A stretch of 64,000 nt of DNA, from positions 62,001 through 126,000 of the forward strand of contig JALNZE010000002.1 in assembly GCA_023229465.1 (NCBI GenBank), given 5' to 3'. Shown here one piece after another: positions 25,057-33,605 of the stretch (position 1 is the first letter of the stretch; every line of letters begins with the position of its first letter). The notes beneath the pieces were generated by a model. That model was not told the DNA's origin. It did no database searches and was given only the letters and a program-made list of their open reading frames with translations. This DNA is from Chitinophagaceae bacterium (GTDB lineage Bacteria > Bacteroidota > Bacteroidia > Chitinophagales > Chitinophagaceae). A program made the position numbers and the translations under genes.

Positions 25057-25497
25057 ATGAAAAAAACAATTTTAATGCTTACGGCATCATTGCTTATCAC
25101 AGGAGGTATAATAACCGGCTGTAATACCTCTGAGGAAAAAGTTGAAAAAGCACAACAGAAGGTAGATGAAGCAAATAATAAACTGGATAAGGTAACAGAT
25201 GAATACCAGGCAGATATTGCAAAATATCGTTTAGAAGCAACAGAAAGAATTGCCGCTAATGAAAAAAGTATTGCAGAATTTAATGCAAGGATTGATGACC
25301 AGAAAAAAGTAGCTAAAGCTGATTATAAAATTAAAATAGCTGAACTGGAGAAAAAAAATACTGATATGAAGAAGAAAATGGATGATTATAAGGAAGATGG
25401 TAAAGACAAATGGGAAAAGTTTAAAATAGAATTTAATCACGATTTGGAAGAACTGGGAAAAGCATTTAAGGATTTAACTGTTAAAAACGTACAATAA
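25057..25497 (+). CDS. Coiled-coil lipoprotein
   Basis: The 146-residue product has a signal peptide ending in the lipobox TGGIITGC, with lipidation at C22. After it the protein is nearly all Lys, Glu, Ala, Asp and Asn in a helical heptad pattern (SEEKVEKAQQKVDEANNKLD, ELEKKNTDMKKKMDDYKEDG), so it forms a long coiled coil in the periplasm. Such proteins can span or brace the space between membranes, in the manner of Lpp, but no peptidoglycan-binding motif is evident. Its gene lies 51 nt after csbD and 17 nt before the YtxH gene, in the same stress cassette. Confidence 0.8.
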   Translation: MKKTILMLTASLLITGGIITGCNTSEEKVEKAQQKVDEANNKLDKVTDEYQADIAKYRLEATERIAANEKSIAEFNARIDDQKKVAKADYKIKIAELEKKNTDMKKKMDDYKEDGKDKWEKFKIEFNHDLEELGKAFKDLTVKNVQ

Positions 25498-25514
25498 ATA
25501 TAAAAATATACACA

Positions 25515-25787
25515 ATGGAACAATCTAATAACACCGGAAAAGTAATTGGCGCTTTATTATTAGGCGCAGCAGCAGGCAGCATTCTTGGAATTCTATTTGC
25601 TCCGGATAAAGGTAGCAAAACAAGAAAGAAAATCTTAGACAAAGGAGATGATCTGACAGAAGCCATGAAAGACAAACTCGATGGTTTTCTGGAGGAAGTT
25701 AAAAAAGAAGTTGAAGTGATTAAAGAAAAAGCAACCGCATTCGTAGGAAACGGAGCTGCCAAAACTGAAAAAATCAAAGTAGACTAA
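25515..25787 (+). CDS. YtxH-domain protein
   Basis: The 90-residue product matches the YtxH family: a glycine/alanine-rich membrane segment (VIGALLLGAAAGSILGILFAP, residues about 9-29), then DKGSKTRKKI and an amphipathic helix with repeated K and E (DKLDGFLEEVKKEVEVIKEK). In Bacillus YtxH belongs to the general stress regulon; its biochemical role is unknown. Same strand and close to the lipoprotein and holin-like genes. Confidence 0.92.
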   Translation: MEQSNNTGKVIGALLLGAAAGSILGILFAPDKGSKTRKKILDKGDDLTEAMKDKLDGFLEEVKKEVEVIKEKATAFVGNGAAKTEKIKVD

Positions 25788-25820
25788 TTAATCACTATTA
25801 ACCTTTTTAAATACCGCTAT

Positions 25821-26159
25821 ATGCAAGCTACTATCAATGGAATTGAACCACTTTTAGAATGCGTTAAAACGTATAGTAAAACAAGTCTTGAATTACTTAA
25901 GTTAAAGTCACTGTTTAAAACAGCAGATATTTTGTCAGCAATAGCTTCCAGGCTATTGCTGGCATTTGTATTAACAGTTTCTGTTTTTACCTTAACCATA
26001 GCGATAGCGCTCTGGCTGGGAGACCTGACTGGAAAGACTTATTATGGTTTTCTAATGGTTTCCATGTTCTATGGGCTGATTGGTACAATTGTTTTTTTTA
26101 GGGGAGCTATAATTAAAACAAGCGTTAACAATACGATTATTAGACAGATACTCGACTAA
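25821..26159 (+). CDS. Holin-X-like small membrane protein
   Basis: The 112-residue product has a helical N-terminus (EPLLECVKTYSKTSLELLKL), then two membrane segments near 47-65 (LLLAFVLTVSVFTLTIAIALWL) and 75-95. The size and pattern match the putative holin-X (phage holin family) proteins that follow YtxH in many Bacteroidota stress cassettes. The name reflects domain resemblance only; here it is probably an envelope factor, not a lysis protein, because no phage genes are nearby. Its stop lies 48 nt before the next gene. Confidence 0.75.
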   Translation: MQATINGIEPLLECVKTYSKTSLELLKLKSLFKTADILSAIASRLLLAFVLTVSVFTLTIAIALWLGDLTGKTYYGFLMVSMFYGLIGTIVFFRGAIIKTSVNNTIIRQILD

Positions 26160-26207
26160 TGTTTTGAGTATTTTTATGGGTTAACACACAATACTATATT
26201 ATTATTC

Positions 26208-26597
26208 ATGCAATCAATACATACTTCAGAGGATATAAAAGCTGCTATACAAGCATTAGAAGGCAGGCAGGCAATAGAATGGCTATTATTGAAGGACCAA
26301 ATAAATAATACCCGTGATAGTTTACAGCCACTGAACCTATTAAAAAATTCCCTAAGAGACGTAATAAGTACACCTGTCATAAAAGACAACCTTACTGGAA
26401 CTGCCTTGGGATTAATTGCTGGCTATCTCTCTAAAATAGTATTGGCAGGTATAACACATGGCCCCATCAAAGCAATCATGGGTGCCTTATTACAATTACG
26501 CATTACCAATGTTGTGGAAAACAATTCAGGAACGATTACACATTCTATAGGTAATCTATACAGATACCTGACTAAAAAGAAAGCTGAAAAAGAGTAA
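26208..26597 (+). CDS. Conserved small protein of the CsbD/YtxH cassette, function unknown
   Basis: I do not recognise a named domain in this 129-residue product. The N-terminal half is helical and polar (TSEDIKAAIQALEGRQAIEW). The second half contains a glycine/leucine-rich stretch (LTGTALGLIAGYLSKIVLAG) and another moderately hydrophobic segment, so it could associate with the membrane. The gene lies last in the cassette, on the same strand and after a 48-nt gap, and shares its AT-rich composition. Confidence 0.7.
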   Translation: MQSIHTSEDIKAAIQALEGRQAIEWLLLKDQINNTRDSLQPLNLLKNSLRDVISTPVIKDNLTGTALGLIAGYLSKIVLAGITHGPIKAIMGALLQLRITNVVENNSGTITHSIGNLYRYLTKKKAEKE

Positions 26598-26690
26598 TGT
26601 TCTACATTTGAGCCTTACCTATTTATTTCTGGTTCCATTTTAACCAAAGAAAGAAAAACAGCCGTGTATGGGATCAATCTACTAACTCCT

Positions 26691-29186
26691 TTATTCATGC
26701 CAGGAAATTTGCTGATGTGCTATTTTTTGTGCTTCATCGAGTTTAGCGATATAGATACTACGACCATGAGTGCCTAATATAATTTCATTTTCGCGGGGAT
26801 GTATAGCTATATCATGAACAGGTACACTATACGGTAATCCTTTGTTCCACATCATGGAACTATTACCACCGTCAATGCTCACATACAACCCTCCATCGGT
26901 ACCAATGTATAAAAGGTTTTCATTTGTCAGATCTTCTTTGATCACATTAATGGGTTCATTAGGCAGGTCTTTACCAATAGACCTCCAGTTGGCGCCATAA
27001 TCATCACTCACATATAAATAAGGTAAAAAGTTATCGTTTCGGTATCCGTTCAGTGAAGCATAAACCCTGCCCTCCTTAAATGAGCTGGCAGTAACCCGGC
27101 TAACATACAATCCTCTGGGTAGCTTGCGAATGATCCGTTCCCAATTGTATCCTCCATCTTTACTTACCTGGATATTTCCATCATCCGTACCTACATAAAT
27201 CAATCCAAAACGCAAGGGACTCTCACCGATGGTAGTTGCTGTACCAAATGGCACATCACCCTGTAATGGGTTTGTAGTTAGATCAGCGCTTAATGCAATA
27301 GAACTATCCCCCTTATTTAAGGAACGGTGAAATTTATTGCTGCCATAATAAAATACATCCTGGTTATGTCTGCTTAGCAAAATGGGGGTTTGCCAGTTGT
27401 ATCGCAATGCCGGATCACCCAGGTCACGGGATGGCCTTACAGATTTTCTTTCGCGCGTTGTAAGGTTTTGCCGGCTATAGGCGCCAAATTGCGAGCCACT
27501 GTAAACGGTTTTATTATCGCGCAGGTCTACCTGCACCTGCATGCCATCACCCCCTCCTATAAATTTATACGGGTTCTCACCGGTATCATACCATTCATAG
27601 TTTTCCTTTGTATCACTGGCGCCATGCCAGGTACCATTATCCTGTAAACCACCATAAATATTATATGGTTTAGCCATATCAAAAGTTATATGATAAAACT
27701 GGCCAACCGCCGGCGTATTGGCTTTGAACCAATGTGCCCCATTATCATACGTGATATTACAGCCACCATCATTCCCGATAATCATATGGTTATCTTTTTT
27801 TGGATCAATCCATACGGCATGATGATCCGCATGCACATTATCTCCTCCTATATAGGTAAATGTTTTTCCTCCATCAGTACTCATTTCTATATCGTAACCG
27901 GTAATGACAACTTTATTATCATTAGAAGGACTAACAAATATTTTTCCGAAGTAGTAGCCATAGGTACTGTACATGGTAAGCGGCTTGGTATTTGTTTTTA
28001 TCCATGTTTTACCCGCGTTATCAGATCTGTAAACTTCACAACCGATGATGGGTGTTTCAAATAAAGCTGTATTGGCATCAAACAGGTAATCCCAGATTAC
28101 CGAAGACGGAAACTGATCCTGGCTAACCGCGGCTTTAATGGATGCTGCACTATATTTGGCGGGGATGCCGTTACGGGGTGCCTGAATAAAAGCAGTTAAT
28201 TTTTTATCGTCAAGCGCCAGAAACTGTTCCTTACTCAGGTCCTTAAAATCGCGCAATACATACCGGGTGGAATCTGTTTTTCGTAAAGCGGTATCTGGCT
28301 GCCTGAAATTATTGTCTATAACGGCATAAACCACATTTCCATTTAGTTGAGATACGGCTAATCCAATTCTGCCCACACCCTCTCCGGAAGGGAAGCCACT
28401 ACCCGCATTCGAAACGAGTTCCCAACTATCCCCTCCATCCCTGCTTTTATAAATGCCACTGGTTTTGCCGCCCTCTTCAAAATTCCAGGCCCGCCTGGTT
28501 CTATACCACATGGCTGCATAAAGATCATTTGGATTTTTAGGGTCTATATCTATATCAATGCCTCCCGTATTATCATCAATAAATAAAGTTTGTTTCCATG
28601 TTTGTCCGCCATCAGACGTTTTATAGATTCCCCGCTCTTTATTGGAAGAGTATAAATGCCCTAATGCAGCCACCCATACTATATTATTATCTGTAGGATG
28701 TAATAGTATTTTTCCGATATGATGACTCTCAGGTAAACCCATATACTCCCATGATTTACCATTATTAGCAGAACGATAGATACCAATACCGGCATAAGAA
28801 GACCGGCTGCTGTTTACTTCACCCGTACCCAGCCAGATAGTTCCGGTTTTCCAGTTAACGGCAATATCACCAATAGTGATCACATCCGCGGAATCAAATA
28901 CCGGTATAAAGCTCTGCCCGTTATTGGTGGTATACCACAACCCACCAGAGGCATAGGCGATATAAAATTCAGTAGGATCAACAGGATTCACGTCCAGATC
29001 TGCCACCCTTCCACTCATGATGCTTGGACCAATATTGCGGAATGAAGTATGATTTACCAGTGATCTTTGTACCAAATCCTTTCGTTGTGAACCTGATTTT
29101 AAACGTTCAGCCGCAGGTGTAGGTTTTACCTGTGCATATCCGGCAATAGCCAGCAACCATAACAAGGGGAATGTTAATTTTCTCAT
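26691..29186 (-). CDS. Exported BNR/sortilin-like beta-propeller protein (VPS10-type)
   Basis: The 831-residue product has a signal peptide (WLLAIAGYAQ) and many Asp-box turns, for example TTNNGQSF, SANNGKSWEYMG, TSDGGQTWKQ, SRDGGDSWEL and STDGGKTFTY, which mark BNR/sialidase-like or VPS10 beta-propellers. Members are often annotated as glycosyl hydrolases or photosystem-assembly-like propellers, but no catalytic sialidase triad is evident, so binding or scaffolding is as likely. It ends with HGRSIYIAKLDE. Exported, probably periplasmic or at the surface. The gene is minus-strand and divergent from the MORN-like gene with 45 nt between the starts. Confidence 0.85.
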   Translation of the reverse strand: MRKLTFPLLWLLAIAGYAQVKPTPAAERLKSGSQRKDLVQRSLVNHTSFRNIGPSIMSGRVADLDVNPVDPTEFYIAYASGGLWYTTNNGQSFIPVFDSADVITIGDIAVNWKTGTIWLGTGEVNSSRSSYAGIGIYRSANNGKSWEYMGLPESHHIGKILLHPTDNNIVWVAALGHLYSSNKERGIYKTSDGGQTWKQTLFIDDNTGGIDIDIDPKNPNDLYAAMWYRTRRAWNFEEGGKTSGIYKSRDGGDSWELVSNAGSGFPSGEGVGRIGLAVSQLNGNVVYAVIDNNFRQPDTALRKTDSTRYVLRDFKDLSKEQFLALDDKKLTAFIQAPRNGIPAKYSAASIKAAVSQDQFPSSVIWDYLFDANTALFETPIIGCEVYRSDNAGKTWIKTNTKPLTMYSTYGYYFGKIFVSPSNDNKVVITGYDIEMSTDGGKTFTYIGGDNVHADHHAVWIDPKKDNHMIIGNDGGCNITYDNGAHWFKANTPAVGQFYHITFDMAKPYNIYGGLQDNGTWHGASDTKENYEWYDTGENPYKFIGGGDGMQVQVDLRDNKTVYSGSQFGAYSRQNLTTRERKSVRPSRDLGDPALRYNWQTPILLSRHNQDVFYYGSNKFHRSLNKGDSSIALSADLTTNPLQGDVPFGTATTIGESPLRFGLIYVGTDDGNIQVSKDGGYNWERIIRKLPRGLYVSRVTASSFKEGRVYASLNGYRNDNFLPYLYVSDDYGANWRSIGKDLPNEPINVIKEDLTNENLLYIGTDGGLYVSIDGGNSSMMWNKGLPYSVPVHDIAIHPRENEIILGTHGRSIYIAKLDEAQKIAHQQISWHE

Positions 29187-29231
29187 AGCAGTTTTGAATA
29201 TTTGTACATTAGAGTACCCAATTTAGTGATT

Positions 29232-29912
29232 ATGCGATTCCTTCTGTTACCATTGCTTATTTTATTTTCCATAGCCGCCCAGGGGCAGTATGCTGCCTAT
29301 AGGATCAGCGCTACGGGCGATACATTGGATAAGGTAGATATGAAAGGACTGAAACAGGGAAAATGGATGGTTCATGTGAACCCTTTGCGTGGTGAACCCG
29401 GCTATGAAGAAGAAGGTATTTTTATGAATGGCCGTAAAGAAGGTGTTTGGAGAAAGTTCAACCTGATGGGCGACCTGTTAGCGATTGAAAATTATAAATG
29501 GGGGAACAAGAATGGCGCCTGCCGCTATTTTACCATTGCGGGTCCGGAAAGGGAAGAGAACTGGCGGGCATTTAATCCGTCAAAGGCTTATGATACCATT
29601 GAAGTAAGGGACCCCAAAGATCCTGACAAATATGAAAGGGTTGTGATAAAAAATGAGGGCAATTCTTTGCGCCATGGTACCTGGAAATATTTTTATCCAC
29701 CCACAGGTCAGCAGATAAAAATAGAACACTATTTTCTGGATAACCTGGTTGAGCCAGGTACCATCGACTCCGTAAAAGAGCCAGCCTTATTACCCAACGA
29801 TACTACCAGAATAAAAATACCGGTTAAATCCAAAACCAAAGAGGTATTGGAATTTGAGAAAAAGACCTCCGGCAAAAAAAATAAATTGCGTGATGGCAGA
29901 ACCGGTGGATGA
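29232..29912 (+). CDS. Exported MORN-repeat-like protein (YwqK-type repeats)
   Basis: The start at ATG 29232 gives 226 residues with a signal peptide (LLLPLLILFSIAAQGQ); the upstream TTG at 29202 would extend beyond the signal. The body has short repeated turns typical of MORN/YwqK-like antitoxin repeats: MKGLKQGKWMVHV, NGRKEGVWRKFNLMG, KWGNKNGACRYF and LRHGTWKYFYPPTG. No toxin lies next to it, and the exported nature argues against an antitoxin role. The C-terminus is Lys/Thr/Arg-rich. Function unknown. It is divergent from the BNR gene and converges with the M1 peptidase gene on a shared hairpin. Confidence 0.8.
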   Translation: MRFLLLPLLILFSIAAQGQYAAYRISATGDTLDKVDMKGLKQGKWMVHVNPLRGEPGYEEEGIFMNGRKEGVWRKFNLMGDLLAIENYKWGNKNGACRYFTIAGPEREENWRAFNPSKAYDTIEVRDPKDPDKYERVVIKNEGNSLRHGTWKYFYPPTGQQIKIEHYFLDNLVEPGTIDSVKEPALLPNDTTRIKIPVKSKTKEVLEFEKKTSGKKNKLRDGRTGG

Positions 29913-29914
29913 AT

Positions 29915-29951
29915 GTGAGTCGTGAGTCGTGAGACACGACTCACGACTCAC
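29915..29951. terminator. Bidirectional terminator-like hairpin
   Basis: A perfect 17-bp stem (29915-29931 with 29935-29951) around AGA. The arm is a tandem heptamer, GTGAGTC-GTGAGTC-GTG, so the hairpin is also a 7-bp repeat. It sits between converging genes. An A/T-rich stretch follows on the plus side. Confidence 0.75.
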
Positions 29952-29972
29952 AATTCACATTTCACATTTTTT

Positions 29973-32378
29973 TTATTTATTTCTATTCTGATTAGCGTTC
30001 TGCATAGGATTCAACCCCTGCGATTGACCACGTACACCCGTTCTTGCTTTAAAGATGGCGAATTTACTTGGCTCCGAAACGGTTGGCCAGGTATTGTTCG
30101 CTTCGTTAATGTCGGCTGTTTCTTTTAACGGATCCAGTTTAATACTTACTGCTTTTTTCCTTGTCATAAAAACTTTGGTTACCGCATTCTCATTCTTTCT
30201 CCATACCTGTGCAGGTATTTTTTCTGTTTCTTTCGTGCCATCTTCAAATGTAAACTCTACAATAACCGGCATCACTAATCCTCCTTTATTGGAGAACGAT
30301 ATTTCATACAGGTTTACATTGGCATATTTTGCTTTATCCGCGTTGCTTAAGCCTTCCGGGGCAGTAGCCGCGGGCGGAGTTATTTTTGTTACAGAATCAT
30401 ACGGTTCGAACCCCCTGGCGTATCTCCAGTAAAAATCACGGAGAGTGGTATCAACATCTGTAAGGAACAGTATATTTTTATCTTCCCTGTTTCTGATTTT
30501 AGAAATATCATCAAAAATACTCAGCATAGGTTTATCAATACCCCTTGGCCCGCCAGCCACAGCTCCCTGTCCGCCTCTGCCACCCATACCACCACCGGCA
30601 GTTGCCACGGCATTCGGATCGAATACGGCATATTTTACTGAATCAATGGCTATATCACAGGCATCAATACCATAAAACCATCCTCTCCAGAACCAGTCAA
30701 GGTCCTCTCCACTGGCATCTTCCATCGTACGGAACAGATCGGCCGGGGTTGGATGTTTAAATGCCCAGCGCCTGGCATATTCCCTGAATGAGAAATCAAA
30801 TAATTTTCGTCCCATAATGGTTTCGCGAAGTATATTCAACCCTGTTGCCGGTTTGGTGTAGGCATTCGGACCAAAGTTGATAATATTCTCGCTATTCGTC
30901 ATAATAGGCTCTAACTGATCTTTCGGCAAACGCATATAACCCGCAATGGTAGAAGCAGAACCCATGCGGGATGGAAATTTATTATCGTACAATTCTTCGG
31001 TCAGGTATTGAACAAATGAATTAAGGCCTTCATCCATCCATGACCACTGGCGTTCATCACTGTTCACAATCATCGGGAAGAAATTATGTCCCACTTCATG
31101 AATGATTACACCAAGCATCCCCAATTTGGCAGCCTCGCTATAAGTACCATCTTTTTCTGTACGTCCGTAATTAAAACAGATCATTGGATATTCCATACCG
31201 TTTGATGACTCGATACTTTGTGCTACCGGGTATGGATAAGGAATAGAAAATTTAGAATACGATTTAATAGTATGCGCTACTACTTTGGTTGAAAATTTTC
31301 TGTATAAACCATAGGCTTCTTTAGCATAACCACTCATACACATCACTTTCCTGCCTTCTACATAAGCAGGCATGGCATCCCATATAAATTTCCTGCTGGA
31401 TGTCCAGGCAAAATCACGCACATTCTCTGCTTTGAATATCCATGTTTTTTTCTGAGAAGACTTTTGTTTTTCTGCCTGAACGGCTTCAGCAAGTGTTACT
31501 ACTTCAACTGGTTCTTTTGCTACTTGTGCCTGGTTCCAACGGGCCAGTTGGGCAGCAGACAAAACCTGGGAATAGTTCTGGCATTGACCAGTACTCAATA
31601 CTACATGGTCTGCAGGTACAGTAATTTGTACCGTAAAATTTCCGAAGGCGAGGGCAAATTCACCGCGACCGGTAAACTGCCTGTTCTGCCATCCCTGAAA
31701 ATCGCTGTACACGCATAGGCGGGGATACCATTGAGCCATGGTGAAAAGGCTGTTGCCATCTTCCGGAAAAAGCTCATAGCCACCACGACCAAAAAATGCC
31801 ATACGGTCAGGAATTTTATATGACCAGTCAAGGTTAAAAATAAATTGCTGCCCGGGTTTTAGCGGAGCAGGCAGATCAATACGCATCATCGTTTTATTGA
31901 TGGTATAAGATAAGGATTTGCCTGTTGCATCGGTTAGTTTTGAAATAATATGACCATACCCATTATCTGCTTTCTGTGCCTCCATTTTTTCAATGGTGGC
32001 AACAGTAACCTGTTTGCCAATAACACTGGCATCCTGGTAGTTAGCATTATTAACCGTGCTGTGTTCATTTTCATCTACCTGTAACCAGATATAAGTTAAC
32101 ACATCGGGTGAATTGTTGAAATAAGTAACCGTTTCACTGCCTTTCAGTTTCAGATTGGCTTCATCCAGTTCACATTTAATCGTATAATCCGCCCTTTGCT
32201 GCCAGTATTTTGGTCCGGGTGCCCCACTGGCGGTACGATACTCGTTGGGAGTAGGCAGAATGGTACCTAACTCTTCAAACTTATTTCCATGATTGGAACT
32301 GGGATTGTTTCGGATATTTTGCGCTTCAATCGCCAATACCGAACACATCAACATAAACAGGAACAGTAGTTTTTTCAT
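29973..32378 (-). CDS. Exported M1-family metallopeptidase
   Basis: The 801-residue product has a signal peptide (cleavage near IEAQ at 20). The catalytic zinc motif is HEVGH at 427-431, with the third ligand E450 in WMDEGLN, giving the M1 HExxH-x18-E pattern. An N-terminal beta-sandwich domain (about 50-320) and the catalytic domain are followed by a C-terminal section with an unusual Gly-rich patch, GGGMGGRGGQGAVAGG, near residue 600. The family removes N-terminal residues from peptides; the periplasmic location suggests nutrient peptide processing. The classical GxMEN substrate motif appears only as SSNGMEYPMI. It follows the HupE-like gene by 7 nt on the minus strand and so is in an operon with it. 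Confidence 0.92.
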   Translation of the reverse strand: MKKLLFLFMLMCSVLAIEAQNIRNNPSSNHGNKFEELGTILPTPNEYRTASGAPGPKYWQQRADYTIKCELDEANLKLKGSETVTYFNNSPDVLTYIWLQVDENEHSTVNNANYQDASVIGKQVTVATIEKMEAQKADNGYGHIISKLTDATGKSLSYTINKTMMRIDLPAPLKPGQQFIFNLDWSYKIPDRMAFFGRGGYELFPEDGNSLFTMAQWYPRLCVYSDFQGWQNRQFTGRGEFALAFGNFTVQITVPADHVVLSTGQCQNYSQVLSAAQLARWNQAQVAKEPVEVVTLAEAVQAEKQKSSQKKTWIFKAENVRDFAWTSSRKFIWDAMPAYVEGRKVMCMSGYAKEAYGLYRKFSTKVVAHTIKSYSKFSIPYPYPVAQSIESSNGMEYPMICFNYGRTEKDGTYSEAAKLGMLGVIIHEVGHNFFPMIVNSDERQWSWMDEGLNSFVQYLTEELYDNKFPSRMGSASTIAGYMRLPKDQLEPIMTNSENIINFGPNAYTKPATGLNILRETIMGRKLFDFSFREYARRWAFKHPTPADLFRTMEDASGEDLDWFWRGWFYGIDACDIAIDSVKYAVFDPNAVATAGGGMGGRGGQGAVAGGPRGIDKPMLSIFDDISKIRNREDKNILFLTDVDTTLRDFYWRYARGFEPYDSVTKITPPAATAPEGLSNADKAKYANVNLYEISFSNKGGLVMPVIVEFTFEDGTKETEKIPAQVWRKNENAVTKVFMTRKKAVSIKLDPLKETADINEANNTWPTVSEPSKFAIFKARTGVRGQSQGLNPMQNANQNRNK

Positions 32379-32385
32379 TGTCGCT

Positions 32386-32976
32386 TCAGTTTAATAAAGG
32401 TAAAAATCTATCGATTGCCATCTGAAGGGCTAACGCGAAAATACCGGCGGAAACGGCCAACAGGTATTCTCTGCGGTTGAACTTCAGAATATTTACGAAT
32501 ATAAAGGAAATCAGTAAAACGCCGGTTACAATCAGCAACTGCCCCACTTCCAGTCCCACATTAAAAGCCAGTAATTGCCAAAAAACAGTATGCTCTGACC
32601 CTAACAGACTTTTCAGATAGTTGCTAAAACCTAATCCATGCACCAACCCAAAAAACAAAGCCAGGAAATAAATGAGCGGAAATTTTCTTTTAAAAACAAA
32701 TTTTTTAACAAATACATTGCTGATAGCCGTGATAACAATAGTAACCGGAACCAGGAATTCAATCCACTTTACTGAATAGTCAACTATTTCAAAAACACTC
32801 AAAGCGAGTGTAATGGAATGCCCGATAGTGAATGCGGTTATCAGAATGAGCAGCTTGCGCCAGTCAATGAACTGGTAACGGATGCAGAGGGCCACCACAA
32901 AAAGAATATGGTCAATCCCCCTCAGACCGGCAATATGCTTATAGCCAATGTTAAAATATAATCCAAAATCATTCAT
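32386..32976 (-). CDS. HupE/UreJ-family membrane protein
   Basis: The 196-residue product has about six membrane segments and the family signature HIAGLRGIDHILFVVALC with the histidine-containing FTIGHSITLAL. HupE/UreJ proteins are thought to carry nickel or related metals, but this divergent Bacteroidota type has no proven substrate. The gene is divergent from the DUF6702 gene (54-nt gap), a pairing common in the phylum, and 7 nt upstream of the M1 peptidase gene on its strand. Confidence 0.87.
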   Translation of the reverse strand: MNDFGLYFNIGYKHIAGLRGIDHILFVVALCIRYQFIDWRKLLILITAFTIGHSITLALSVFEIVDYSVKWIEFLVPVTIVITAISNVFVKKFVFKRKFPLIYFLALFFGLVHGLGFSNYLKSLLGSEHTVFWQLLAFNVGLEVGQLLIVTGVLLISFIFVNILKFNRREYLLAVSAGIFALALQMAIDRFLPLLN

Positions 32977-33029
32977 GTGCGGAGTTCAAATTAATGATGA
33001 CATTTGTACTGAGAAAAAAACAAGTTTGA

Positions 33030-33518
33030 ATGGTAAATATAATGGTTCAATGGTTGCTGACGGGTCTTGTATCGATGATACACCCATTTTTCGTTTCCGT
33101 TATTGAAATAAATCATAATACGAAAGAAGCTACCGTAGAGATCAGTGTACGGGTATTTACGGAGGACCTGGAAAAGACCCTGCAAAAATACACTACTACG
33201 AAACTAGATATGGTAAACCCTGCCGATCCCGCATTTCTGGACAAGCAGATCAGTAACTATATCTCTAAGAAACTAAGCATACAAGTAAACGGTCAGCCGG
33301 GCATTTTCAGTTATGTTGGTCATGAGATACAAAAAGAAAGTGTGTGGAGTTATTTTGAAATCCCGAAAGTGAGTAAGCTTACTAAACTGGAAATTGACTG
33401 TACCCTATTATATGATTTTGAGAAAGCGCAGAGTAATATTATACATGTAAAGAGTGGAAATAAAGATAAGAGTTATAAACTGGATAATCCGAATAGCCAT
33501 GCCGAAATTGCTTTCTGA
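33030..33518 (+). CDS. DUF6702-family protein
   Basis: The 162-residue product has a hydrophobic N-terminus and IHPFFVSVIEINHN, the usual start of DUF6702 proteins, then a beta-rich soluble domain with VRVFTEDLEKTLQKY and IVNGQ-like and HVKSGNKDKSY stretches. ATG 33042 is a possible alternative start. Probably exported or membrane-anchored. The role is unknown; the conserved divergent pairing with a HupE/UreJ-like gene suggests the two act together, perhaps in metal handling. Confidence 0.82.
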   Translation: MVNIMVQWLLTGLVSMIHPFFVSVIEINHNTKEATVEISVRVFTEDLEKTLQKYTTTKLDMVNPADPAFLDKQISNYISKKLSIQVNGQPGIFSYVGHEIQKESVWSYFEIPKVSKLTKLEIDCTLLYDFEKAQSNIIHVKSGNKDKSYKLDNPNSHAEIAF

Positions 33519-33605
33519 GAGGGGTTTGAAAATAGCTTTCTTAGTAAGCCAGGGATTGGCAAATTGGGTAAGACTTTATTGTCCGGGTTAATTTTTATGA
33601 TACTA

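Noticed and set aside
25821..26159. Holin-like gene as evidence of a prophage
   Set aside because: No integrase, capsid, tail or lysis genes nearby; the holin-X-like family is a normal member of this stress cassette.
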